A DNA stretch of 26,634 nt from a virus. The notes below the pieces were generated by a model that saw only the letters and a program-made list of their open reading frames with translations, had not been told where the DNA came from and did no database searches. Made by a program: the position numbers and the translations under genes. The stretch covers positions 1 through 26,634 of the IMG/VR virus record IMGVR_UViG_3300026510_000089. The stretch is one strand, 5' to 3'. Positions 10,117 through 18,505 of this stretch are shown here, one piece after another. Position 1 is the stretch's first letter, and each line of letters begins with the position of its first letter.

Positions 10117-10458
10117 ATGTTAGATAATTTAGATAGATATATTGTTGATGTATCTAATAAAATAGTAAGTAAAAGTATTAATAAAATAACAAATGAATAT
10201 AAAGATGTTATGGAAAATGTTATAGATAATTATTATGTAATTACAAATACAACACCAACCAACTACTCTGGTTCAATACTTAATAGAAGTGGGTTAATTA
10301 AAACCGGTGGATTGCGTAATTCTATAACATCTGTTATTCATAATGATACAAAATCAGAAATATTGGGTTCGGATTATGGTTTAATGTTATCTAAATACAA
10401 AAATGGTAAATTTAACTTTATACAAAAAACAATTGATATTGGAAAAGTTAAATTTTAA
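10117..10458 (+). CDS. Small tail-completion-like protein (gpS/HK97 gp10-like pattern)
   Basis: The 113-residue protein is read from the ATG at 10117, placed after GGTGAA (10108-10113) at the end of the previous gene; a TTG further upstream is less likely. The N-terminal half is helical. The C-terminal half reads LIKTGGLRNSITSVIHND and then SEILGSDYGLML. This resembles the 'tG.LrnSI...GS...YA' signature of tail-completion and head-tail joining proteins (phage virion morphogenesis/gpS, HK97 gp10). Those genes usually lie near the head-tail boundary; here the gene is the last of the rightward cluster. It overlaps the 3' end of the converging nuclease gene by 11 bases. Assignment is tentative. 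Confidence 0.45.
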   Translation: MLDNLDRYIVDVSNKIVSKSINKITNEYKDVMENVIDNYYVITNTTPTNYSGSILNRSGLIKTGGLRNSITSVIHNDTKSEILGSDYGLMLSKYKNGKFNFIQKTIDIGKVKF

Positions 10459-10930
10459 CCACATATTTATTATTATCAATATCATATACAATAACATTGT
10501 CATCATATTCAATTAATTCTTTTATAGTTATATTTTTTATATATGTTCCAATCTTACGCTTAATATTTGGTGTTAATTCCAAATTTGGGTTTATTTTATA
10601 TATTTCGTGTAACCATTTCTTATTTTTTTCTTTTTGTCTCCATATATGTAATTCTAAACAAACATCAAAACCAGCTTTAATTAATTTATTAGTAAAATTA
10701 CTATAATAATCTCTTTGATTTCCATAAAATATTTTATAATAATTATTATTTGTATTTGTTGCTTTACATTCAACTATTTTTATTTCTGGTTTTTTATAAT
10801 TAAATGCTATTAAATCTATCCCAGCAGATGAAATATCTGTTTTATCAAAGAAATACCCATTGTTTAATAAATACTCCTTTGTCTTCTTTTCACCAACCTT
10901 ACCTATTGTCCACGGATTTCTTTTCTGCAT
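10448..10930 (-). CDS. PD-(D/E)XK nuclease, Hjc-like Holliday junction resolvase candidate
   Basis: The chosen start is the ATG at 10930, with GGTGAT (10935-10940) four bases upstream; GTG and ATG codons just upstream are part of that site. The 160-residue product has the layout of small archaeal nucleases: a basic N-terminus, E14 in GKVGEKKTKEYLL, D39 in AGIDLIAF, and E54-C-K56 in KIVECKAT. Archaeal Hjc resolvases show the same order (E, then SG..PDI.A, then EVK) and a similar length of about 120-160 residues, and they cut four-way DNA junctions as dimers. A restriction-type or VRR-like nuclease with the same fold is the alternative. It is the last gene of the leftward replication operon and overlaps the gene before it by 32 bases, which suggests translational coupling. 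Confidence 0.6.
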   Translation of the reverse strand: MQKRNPWTIGKVGEKKTKEYLLNNGYFFDKTDISSAGIDLIAFNYKKPEIKIVECKATNTNNNYYKIFYGNQRDYYSNFTNKLIKAGFDVCLELHIWRQKEKNKKWLHEIYKINPNLELTPNIKRKIGTYIKNITIKELIEYDDNVIVYDIDNNKYVVKI

Positions 10931-11273
10931 AATCATCACCTAAAATTGTTGTTAATTTATAATCCCCTCTTTTTAATTTGTTAAAATCAATTTGTTTGTT
11001 ATAATCTATTATTTTTTGTATATCATCCTTTATATATAATTTTTCATTTGTATTACTCAATGTTTTATCAAATATTATATTTTCAATGTCGTTAGCATCT
11101 AAATCATATTTTATAATAATATAGGTTATATGTCTTAATAAATTTGTATTTGCTACTATTCTAAATAATTGTGATTTATCTTTAAACCTTTTATCACCCA
11201 ATACACCACATAACATTATCATATAATTTCTTATATCCTCATAATCTGAAAAATTAATCTTTTTTATACTCAT
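10899..11273 (-). CDS. Unknown protein of the replication operon
   Basis: This is a 124-residue protein I do not recognise. I chose the ATG at 11273 because GGTG lies six bases upstream; an ATG at 11285 in the same frame lies before that site. The sequence is mostly helical and basic, with a central hydrophobic helix pair (LLRHITYIIIKYDLDANDIENI) and no cysteine cluster, Walker motif or signal peptide. It overlaps the genes on both sides (20 bases at its 5' end, 32 bases at its 3' end), so it is almost certainly translated with them. It may be a small accessory factor for the metallophosphoesterase or the nuclease, but nothing in the sequence shows which. Confidence 0.55.
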   Translation of the reverse strand: MSIKKINFSDYEDIRNYMIMLCGVLGDKRFKDKSQLFRIVANTNLLRHITYIIIKYDLDANDIENIIFDKTLSNTNEKLYIKDDIQKIIDYNKQIDFNKLKRGDYKLTTILGDDYAEKKSVDNR

Positions 11274-12000
11274 ACTCAACACCATTATAATATATTTTAT
11301 TACAAAATAATTCTATATTTATTAAATTATAATCTACATCATTATATAATTCTAATACAGCAAACGCTTGAACCAATCTGGTTGGTCTTTTCTTTAAATA
11401 TTTCATATCTTTTTTACACATAGCACCAACAACATAACACTTAACACCATTGTTTGATGTATATTGTTGTATTGTATGTGAATGACCAACTATCAAATCA
11501 TGTAAATATTTATCTGTATATGCACCAGCACAATATTTATTTCCAGCAAACCCATGTATTATTCCAACTTTAAGGTTATTTAATGGAAAATATGGTTCGT
11601 TATACTCAACATATTCATCACATTTTATTAATATATCTGGATTAAAAAATCCTTCTAAATGTCTATTTTCTAATACTAATCTTTCTAATCTTAAAGAAAC
11701 ATGATTACACCCAACATACACAATTTTACTTTTAGGTGAAGCTTCACGTAGTCTTTGTATATATTCATTTAATATACCTATTTCGTGTTTTATAGTATAA
11801 CTATCCTTTTCGTAATTTAAATGTGTAGATGCACCATTCATATCACACCCATCACCATTTATTATTATTTCAGTAGGTTGTATATCTTTTATTAATTCTA
11901 ATGCTAATTCTGTTAATTCTATACTATTATATGGGAAGTGTATATCTGATAATATAACAACTTTATTAACACACATCTTAGTTTTAAATACACTACTCAT
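11254..12000 (-). CDS. Calcineurin-like metallophosphoesterase
   Basis: The start is the ATG at 12000, five bases after GGTG; upstream in-frame codons precede that site. The 248-residue product has the full set of two-metal phosphoesterase motifs: D19 and H21 (LSDIHF), GDGCD at 49-53, GCNH at 97-100, H149 in GIIHGF and GHSH at 172-175. The usual GDxxD second motif is kept in spacing. Many viral members act as DNA exonucleases or phosphodiesterases (SbcD/Mre11 or MPE types), but no capping or DNA-binding domain is visible, so the substrate is unknown. It overlaps the PrimPol-helicase gene by eight bases and lies in the replication operon, which favours a nucleic-acid or nucleotide substrate (inference). 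Confidence 0.8.
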   Translation of the reverse strand: MSSVFKTKMCVNKVVILSDIHFPYNSIELTELALELIKDIQPTEIIINGDGCDMNGASTHLNYEKDSYTIKHEIGILNEYIQRLREASPKSKIVYVGCNHVSLRLERLVLENRHLEGFFNPDILIKCDEYVEYNEPYFPLNNLKVGIIHGFAGNKYCAGAYTDKYLHDLIVGHSHTIQQYTSNNGVKCYVVGAMCKKDMKYLKKRPTRLVQAFAVLELYNDVDYNLINIELFCNKIYYNGVEYEYKKD

Positions 12001-14689
12001 TATTACACCTAATATATCTTTTACTTTGTTTATCATATTTAAATGATAAATCCTCTAAAAACTTCTTACGCTCAACTGTTGTTAAGCCTATATTCTTACA
12101 TATCTTTTCTAATGTTGATGGTTTATATGAATTGTATATTAATTTATCTTTTAATGTATAAAATTTAGTTTTTATAATTCCATTTGTTTTTTTACCTGTT
12201 TTGTCTAAATTATTAACTGCATATTTGTTTAATAACGCTGTTATTTTTCTTTTACAATCTGATATTTTATTTCCAACAACCTTTTGTCTAATGTTATATA
12301 TATCATCTTCTTCAAATATTTCAATATTTTCCTTTATTCTTTTACATAAGTAATATATATCTATTTCTATTTTATCAGCAGTTTTTATATCTGGTTTAGT
12401 TCCATAATTAATATATTTATCAAAATAATCTCCGTATATATTATTAATAGTATCACTATCATTATCAGATAGTATATCAATTTCAACTATTACCGGTTCC
12501 TCAGATGTATATTCAAAACCTTCATTAGTAATAATATCTATTAAATATTTATTATTTTTTGAAGCTTCTTTCATTATCTGATTATATACAATAAATCTTA
12601 ACCAATATTCATTTTCAATGGCATTTGAATATACATAATTTATACCAGATAAATATTCCTTACCTATTTTATTCTCTAAGTTATCATTTATCATATCATT
12701 CATTTTGTTTATTAACTTTATTTTATAATTATATAACTTATTCCAATATATATTAAAATTAATAACAGTTGTTTTTTTATAATAACTATTATAAATATTA
12801 ACATAAACTATATTACCTTTATATTCTCTAACTCTATTTATTTCCTGTAATAGTATGTTTATGTCTGAGGGTATTATATGATATATAAAACAACCACCAG
12901 ATAATATATGAAATCCAGCAGATAATACCCTTGTTGTTAAATATATTTTTCGTTTAACATCCATATCATTTATTATGTCATTTGCATTTATTGTTTTATT
13001 ATCAGATGTTATTACGACAACATCTTCAAACCTTATACCATTATCTAATAAAGTATTATAAATAGTATCCAACTTTGATTTACTATCTATATATACAAAT
13101 TGTGTTACATCATCATCATAATTTTGTATAACATTACTAACTATTTTATTTACAACTTTATTGCCATCTATAATCCTAAAATACCTATTTGTTTTATTTT
13201 TACTTACCAATTTATAAGTTTTATCAACATAATCAGATAGATATAATAATTCATCAGTTGCTGTCATTAATAATGTTTGTTCTCTACCATTTATTATAGA
13301 CCAAATAAGCTCTATCTGCCTTTTCCTGTATGATATAGCACAAATTAATTCATGTGCTTCATCTATAACCAGTTTCCATTCATCTATATTTACTAAATTT
13401 AATATTGTTGGTAATTTATCGTATGTTGCAAATATTAATTTTGTTTTATCTGTTATATAACCAGATTTTGAACCTTCACAAAAACAGGAAACATATTTAA
13501 GCCCGACTTTCTCTTCCTGTAATACTTGTGTGGTTAATGGCTCTAACATTATTATTTTATCATTACCAGTATAAGCTAATTCTTTTATAAATCTTGTTTT
13601 ACCAGAGCCAGTTTGGGCTTTTAATAAAACTTTACCATTTAATATATTGCTATCTAATTCATAAAAACTATTAAATGATATAACATTATTTTTATTATGT
13701 ATTATATCATTATTATTATCATTATTATTACAATCATTATCCGTGGAAATATTATCTAATATTTTATCTATCTTATCTTTATATAAAATATATAATAAAT
13801 ATATAAATTTATATGATTTATTATTATGAAAATCATGATAAACCAAATTTTGTTTAAATATGTATGCATCTAAATTATTACCATCATTTGTAATTATACT
13901 ATATATATTTATTTTATTACCCATATCTTTAAATGATATATCCAATGCTGATAACAATTTTGTTATATATTCCCCAGATTTAATAACCCTTTCTAATTCT
14001 AATAACTTATATTTTAAATCATCATTTAAATTATCTTTGAATTCATTATATTTTAAATCCACATTTAATTCTATATTTTTATTACTACCAACAAAAGTTT
14101 TGGTTTTTACCAATTTTCTTTTACCTAATATATTATTAAATTCATTTATTATATAATGTAAATTTTTAATTGATATATACTCTAAATCACTTAAATCTCC
14201 TACTATATTTATATAACTACCACCTTCCGCATAAGACGGTGCTATTAAAACTAATCTTGATGCTCTTTTTTTAGATGGGTATAATTCTATATGATTAGCA
14301 ACATATACATCATCAATGGTGTATGTATCGTGTATTCTATTCAAATCTTCATTTTTTATCTTAAAAAATAAATGAAACCCACCACTACGAGTTCGTTCTA
14401 AATATATACCATCATATCTTTTAACTTCATTTAATAATTTATTGACTTTCAATTTATTATCATAAGTTATACTTTCATCTTTTAAATCTATATCTAAACA
14501 GGCTATATCAAACTTTTTATTAACATTTAACATATTTAATGCAATCCCAGTTGCATTAACAAATTCAGATAATTGAAAAATGGTATTATTCCAACCACTT
14601 CTCAAAGAATGTTTTCTATTATCATAAATTGGTATTACACAATCCCCACCAAATTTATCATATAATTCTCTAACTTCTACAAAGTCCAT
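11993..14689 (-). CDS. PrimPol fused to SF2 helicase (primase-polymerase/helicase)
   Basis: This 898-residue protein has GGTGAT upstream of its ATG. The N-terminal ~190 residues are an archaeo-eukaryotic primase domain: motif I with D66 and D68 (ACLDIDLKD), motif II with H106 (RSGGFHLFFK) and motif III with E135 (HIELYPSKK). An Asn/Asp-rich linker spans about 316-336. Residues about 340-640 form an SF2 helicase: Walker A KAQTGSGKT at 357-365, DEAH at 443-446, TAT at 476-478 and arginine-finger motif QEINRVR at 615-621. The stretch TTRVLSAGFHI and the motif VI region recall herpesvirus origin-binding (UL9-type) helicases, which also occur fused to primase domains in some large DNA viruses. The C-terminal ~260 residues are unassigned. 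It probably primes and unwinds at the origin and may recognise the repeats at the right end (inference). Confidence 0.85.
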   Translation of the reverse strand: MDFVEVRELYDKFGGDCVIPIYDNRKHSLRSGWNNTIFQLSEFVNATGIALNMLNVNKKFDIACLDIDLKDESITYDNKLKVNKLLNEVKRYDGIYLERTRSGGFHLFFKIKNEDLNRIHDTYTIDDVYVANHIELYPSKKRASRLVLIAPSYAEGGSYINIVGDLSDLEYISIKNLHYIINEFNNILGKRKLVKTKTFVGSNKNIELNVDLKYNEFKDNLNDDLKYKLLELERVIKSGEYITKLLSALDISFKDMGNKINIYSIITNDGNNLDAYIFKQNLVYHDFHNNKSYKFIYLLYILYKDKIDKILDNISTDNDCNNNDNNNDIIHNKNNVISFNSFYELDSNILNGKVLLKAQTGSGKTRFIKELAYTGNDKIIMLEPLTTQVLQEEKVGLKYVSCFCEGSKSGYITDKTKLIFATYDKLPTILNLVNIDEWKLVIDEAHELICAISYRKRQIELIWSIINGREQTLLMTATDELLYLSDYVDKTYKLVSKNKTNRYFRIIDGNKVVNKIVSNVIQNYDDDVTQFVYIDSKSKLDTIYNTLLDNGIRFEDVVVITSDNKTINANDIINDMDVKRKIYLTTRVLSAGFHILSGGCFIYHIIPSDINILLQEINRVREYKGNIVYVNIYNSYYKKTTVINFNIYWNKLYNYKIKLINKMNDMINDNLENKIGKEYLSGINYVYSNAIENEYWLRFIVYNQIMKEASKNNKYLIDIITNEGFEYTSEEPVIVEIDILSDNDSDTINNIYGDYFDKYINYGTKPDIKTADKIEIDIYYLCKRIKENIEIFEEDDIYNIRQKVVGNKISDCKRKITALLNKYAVNNLDKTGKKTNGIIKTKFYTLKDKLIYNSYKPSTLEKICKNIGLTTVERKKFLEDLSFKYDKQSKRYIRCNNE

Positions 14690-14696
14690 ATATATA

Positions 14697-16805
14697 TCAC
14701 CAATTTAATAAATGTTGGTCTTCTAATATTTGTATTCTTTGTTTTGTGGCATCTTTTAATTTATTATGTGTGTCATAAAAATCATAATAATATGCTTTAT
14801 CTTTACCTTCATAATTTCTAATAACTCTACCAATCATTTGTATAGTTTGAATATCACCTTTATTAGAAGTATAATTTATTAATACTTTTAACTTAGGTAT
14901 ATTTAAACCTTTCTCTACAATTTTAGTAGAACCTATTATTAATGTTGGTTTGTCATTATCATATATACTATTTAATATCTTTTCCCTTTTTTTCTTCGAA
15001 GTTCTACCTTCTATTACATAAACATCATGCGTATCTACTTTATTTGATATATAATCATATAAAAAATGCATGTGGTTTATTCTTTTACATATTATTAGAA
15101 TATCATCATTATTATGTTTTTTTATTGTATTTAATAATACCTCAACTTTACCTTGTGATGTATTTACACTATCTAATATTTCATTATAATCATTCCCTAT
15201 ACAATATGGAGTATCATAGTGTAGAAATTCTATTATTGGTTTTACAGCATAACCCATATTTATTAAATCATTTAATTTTAATCTAACTTTTGGAAATCCG
15301 AATATTTTATATAATTCTAAATCATCATTACCATTACTAAATGCTGTTCCAGTTAATCCAATCAAATATCTATATCGTGACATTTTTATTAATTCTGCAT
15401 AAGATTTTGATTTAGATGTATGTGCTTCATCTATTATTACAATACCACATTCAGATAAGTTTTTTATAAATTCTACATCATCTAATAATTTAACAGCTGT
15501 TTGTATTGTTGCAATATTAATATCTTTCCAATCTTGCTTACCCTCTGTTATTAACCCAATATCCATACCTAATAATTTATTAAATTCATTTTTTGTTTGT
15601 TCTAATAAAACCTTAACATCAACAATAAATAATGTTTTCATTTTGTGTTTTCGTATAAATTCTGCAGCCATTACTGTTTTACCACTACCAACTGATGCTT
15701 CTATTAATGAGACTTTATGTTTTCCCATTGTATTTATAATTTCCTTTTGAAAGTCCCTTAATTCAATACCATTCAATTTATTTAATGTGTTTATATATTT
15801 TATATTATTATTTATTATTTTATTATCTATTATTTCAATAATTCTATTATTACAATATGATGACTTACTAAATGTATTTTCCAATAATGACATTATATTC
15901 TCTTTAAATCCTATATAAGTTATGCTATTTTTATATAGTTCTATATGTGTCGGAACCCTATATTTAACATTTTTCATATTTAACGCTCTATTTGCAAAGA
16001 ATGCATTTTTATTTTCATACGAAAATCTTGACCCAAATACTTTATTTAATAATGTTTCTGTTTGTTTATCACTCTCCACCAATAACTTTAATCCATCTAA
16101 TTCAGTAAGTTTTATTTGTATCATATTATCCTTATTATACTCTAATTCAAAACATCTATTTTTATATTGGCAAAATCTACAATTTCCACCATCATTGTTA
16201 AAATCTAAACATGATTTTGAATTTAATATTTTATTTATATCATTCTTTAAATCATTTAATAAATTTTCTGCTTCATCCTCCATTATATCAAAAGAAATTA
16301 ATTTTCCAGTTTTAGTAAATAAAATACCTGCTTTTTTAGGTAATTTACCACTTATATTCTTAATAGCTATTGCATAAAAATATACTTGCTTTTTATAATC
16401 ATTAAACTTACTTTTAGAATAACTACCAGTTTTATAATCAATTAATGTTCCATCGCTTAATACACAATCTATAAAACCATTTATATTTATATTATATATA
16501 ATTGTATTAAACTCAAATTCTCTTTCTTTTATATCTAAATTAAGTTTTAATACATTATTATAATGTTTTATTATATCATCTTTTGTAAATTTTGTTTGTG
16601 ATAATTTAAAATCACTATAATATTTATTTATCACATCAATAGTTAATTCATTTGGATATTCATTTTCTAATAAAGAATGAATACAATTCCCAAACAATGA
16701 ATATTGATTTTCTGTATATTCTCGTAAATTTTTAATATAATGAAAATAAAAACTTCTTTCACATTTTTTAAATAAATTCCAACCTGAAAATGATATTTTA
16801 AACAT
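14697..16805 (-). CDS. Cas4/RecB-like Fe-S nuclease fused to SF2 helicase
   Basis: This 702-residue protein starts at an ATG with GGTGAT three bases upstream. Residues 1 to about 225 are a PD-(D/E)XK nuclease of the Cas4/AddB/Dna2 type: C15, GNCIH with H43, D113, D123-Y-K125 in LIDYKTG, Q140 in QVYFYA, then C209-x2-C212-x5-C218, which with C15 would hold a 4Fe-4S cluster. Residues about 340-702 are an SF2 helicase of the XPB/UvsW style: SVGSGKT ending at T377, IIDEAH at 457-462, GLTGTAF near 483 and QMIGRVIR near the end. All catalytic motifs look intact. This order (nuclease then SF2 helicase) differs from Dna2, whose helicase is SF1. Likely roles are DNA end resection, flap removal or recombination-dependent replication. 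It lies seven bases upstream of the PrimPol gene. Confidence 0.85.
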   Translation of the reverse strand: MFKISFSGWNLFKKCERSFYFHYIKNLREYTENQYSLFGNCIHSLLENEYPNELTIDVINKYYSDFKLSQTKFTKDDIIKHYNNVLKLNLDIKEREFEFNTIIYNININGFIDCVLSDGTLIDYKTGSYSKSKFNDYKKQVYFYAIAIKNISGKLPKKAGILFTKTGKLISFDIMEDEAENLLNDLKNDINKILNSKSCLDFNNDGGNCRFCQYKNRCFELEYNKDNMIQIKLTELDGLKLLVESDKQTETLLNKVFGSRFSYENKNAFFANRALNMKNVKYRVPTHIELYKNSITYIGFKENIMSLLENTFSKSSYCNNRIIEIIDNKIINNNIKYINTLNKLNGIELRDFQKEIINTMGKHKVSLIEASVGSGKTVMAAEFIRKHKMKTLFIVDVKVLLEQTKNEFNKLLGMDIGLITEGKQDWKDINIATIQTAVKLLDDVEFIKNLSECGIVIIDEAHTSKSKSYAELIKMSRYRYLIGLTGTAFSNGNDDLELYKIFGFPKVRLKLNDLINMGYAVKPIIEFLHYDTPYCIGNDYNEILDSVNTSQGKVEVLLNTIKKHNNDDILIICKRINHMHFLYDYISNKVDTHDVYVIEGRTSKKKREKILNSIYDNDKPTLIIGSTKIVEKGLNIPKLKVLINYTSNKGDIQTIQMIGRVIRNYEGKDKAYYYDFYDTHNKLKDATKQRIQILEDQHLLNW

Positions 16806-16892
16806 TACATCACCTAAAAAATAATAAGATTTTGTTTTTTATTTTATTAATCATTTGTTACATTTTGTTAGTTTAATATTGTTTCTTATTTA
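16806..16892 (-). promoter_or_regulatory. Intergenic region upstream of the nuclease-helicase gene
   Basis: These 87 bases between the ligase stop and the nuclease-helicase start contain a TATA-like run (ATTAATAAAATAAA, read on the minus strand) and the GGTGAT site. It may be an internal promoter splitting the leftward module into transcription units. No stem or repeat was seen. Confidence 0.25.
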
Positions 16893-18257
16893 TTAACAAT
16901 ATATGCTTTGTTCTTCATTATTATTATCTTCACTATCATTACCAACAACATCACCTTCTAATTTATCATCTCTAAATCTAACAAACCTTGGCTGTAATGG
17001 TTTTCCATATTTTGATAATTCTTGATATTTTATCTCCGCAATTCTTCCTATATATTTATCTTTGTTATTCCATATATCAATTCTTTCATTATCTTTAAAT
17101 CCAGTCCCTAACTTAACTGTCTTTTTATCATCTAATTTTAAAACTAATGCACCCATTTTATTTTTATTTCTACCTTTACCTTCTATAATATCAACTATCT
17201 CTAAATCAATAGTATCTTGTTTCTTAACCTTTACCCAAGCTAAGTCTCGCTTTTCAATATATAGTTCATTTACTTTAACTATTATACCTTCACCACCATT
17301 ACTTATAACTTCATCAACAATTTTCTTAACATCTTCAACTGTAAAGTTTTCTGGTAATTTATTATATACAACAAAGTTTATAATATCATTTTTATTAATA
17401 ATATTTTTAACTTTATCTAATAAAATAATTCTATCAGATAATAACTTATTCTTAACAGATGCAGTATTATATGTTAAAACATCAAATATATTAACTTTTA
17501 TACTATCCATAATTTTTTTATGTTTATCTGTAAGTCTTTGTCTAAATATAACTTCCATTACAGTAGAAACATCGTCATCAGCTGATGTAATTTCACAATC
17601 AAATGTTGAATTTATTGGTAATTTAACTTCTATTAATTTCTTTTCTATCACAGGTAAATTTAATATTTCACCACTTCTACTATATATTGTTATACTACCA
17701 TCATTAGCAGTTGATATAATAGCTCTAATTCCATTATATTTTATATTCCACCAACCTTTATTATATCTTTTAATTACATCAGACAATTTATCTTCTGGTG
17801 ATGCTAATTTAATTTTAAATTCATCTATAAAACCTTTCCAAGTTCCATCTATTATGGTTTTTACATTTATACCACATTTTAAATCTTTTAATAAAACACA
17901 CTTTAATATATCACCAAATTCTTTACCATATTTGTTTTCTAACATTGATATTGTTACAGCAACTGACCTTTTATCTACATCAGACACACCAACAGAGTTT
18001 GCTAATCTATCCAATCTTTTAAAAAAATCATACACATCTATATTTCCATAAATTTTTGTTTTTATGTCAGGTAATTTCTTTATTTTATATAATAATTTAC
18101 CGTTATATGTATATCTCAATATATCTAAAAACAAACTTTTAGCATTATTTGAAATATTTGGGTTTTTAATAATGTTTATCTTTTCATTTCTACTATTAGT
18201 AGATTTTAATTTATTAATAACATCTACAACTTCCATAATCGTTTTTTTATCAACCAT
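16893..18257 (-). CDS. ATP-dependent DNA ligase with KYNG nucleotidyl motif
   Basis: This 454-residue protein, ATG preceded by GGTGAT, seals nicks using ATP. Residues 1 to about 150 are the helical DNA-binding part. The nucleotidyltransferase motifs are: motif I K173-YNG-I-R178, motif III FDCE at 219-222, motif IIIa NIFDVL at 256-261, motif IV EGIIVK at 323-328 and motif V WVKVKK at 341-346. An OB domain follows (about 350-430) and then an acidic Asp/Glu/Asn tail. Length and motif order suit phage T4-like or similar viral ligases. In motif I the family consensus is KxDGxR, and here Asp is Asn (N175); motif III reads FDCE rather than FDGE. The adenylated lysine and other catalytic residues are kept, so it may well be active. 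Confidence 0.85.
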   Translation of the reverse strand: MVDKKTIMEVVDVINKLKSTNSRNEKINIIKNPNISNNAKSLFLDILRYTYNGKLLYKIKKLPDIKTKIYGNIDVYDFFKRLDRLANSVGVSDVDKRSVAVTISMLENKYGKEFGDILKCVLLKDLKCGINVKTIIDGTWKGFIDEFKIKLASPEDKLSDVIKRYNKGWWNIKYNGIRAIISTANDGSITIYSRSGEILNLPVIEKKLIEVKLPINSTFDCEITSADDDVSTVMEVIFRQRLTDKHKKIMDSIKVNIFDVLTYNTASVKNKLLSDRIILLDKVKNIINKNDIINFVVYNKLPENFTVEDVKKIVDEVISNGGEGIIVKVNELYIEKRDLAWVKVKKQDTIDLEIVDIIEGKGRNKNKMGALVLKLDDKKTVKLGTGFKDNERIDIWNNKDKYIGRIAEIKYQELSKYGKPLQPRFVRFRDDKLEGDVVGNDSEDNNNEEQSIYC

Positions 18258-18307
18258 ATTATATCACCTATAAAAAATAATATTGTTTAATATATTTATA
18301 TATACAC
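18258..18307 (-). promoter_or_regulatory. Probable promoter of the ligase gene
   Basis: Read on the minus strand this 50-base gap has GTATATATAAATATATT about 30-45 bases before the ligase ATG, followed by a T6 tract and then GGTGAT. A TATA box there would give a short leader. AT richness makes it only moderately convincing. Confidence 0.35.
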
Positions 18308-18505
18308 CTATTTATCTTTACTTAATTTATTTCCTGTGGCAATACCACATATTCCACCTATAATTCCTGTCATAATAGCTGTTGTATTATTTAAAATCAT
18401 ATTGGAGCCAGTATAAGCCCCAACAATTAATGTTCCTAATCCTAAAAACATTAATACAACCATTGCAATTATTTTATCATCAATAATATTATTAATATCA
18501 CTCAC
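18308..18505 (-). CDS. Small membrane protein with two transmembrane helices
   Basis: The 65-residue frame has two hydrophobic helices at about residues 12-32 and 41-58, with Gly-rich turns and a charged KLSKDK end. Size and topology are holin-like, but many small viral membrane proteins look the same and it lies in the replication module, so I do not assign a function. The start is uncertain. The GTG at 18505 is itself inside the only GGTGA-like site; an ATT lies where a start would be expected from that site, and the first ATG is at codon 15, which would cut into helix one. The frame overlaps the polymerase gene end by eight bases, so translational coupling from that gene is plausible. Confidence 0.5.
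   Translation of the reverse strand: MSDINNIIDDKIIAMVVLMFLGLGTLIVGAYTGSNMILNNTTAIMTGIIGGICGIATGNKLSKDK

Noticed and set aside
14697-15370. CRISPR-associated Cas3 or Cas4 assignment for the nuclease-helicase
   Set aside because: The domain order and the lack of an HD domain, other cas genes or an array make a replication or repair role far more likely.
17062-18051. Plus-strand open frame of 329 codons opposite the ligase
   Set aside because: It is the antisense shadow of a gene whose ligase motifs are clear; its product is low-complexity Leu/Ser/Ile/Phe.
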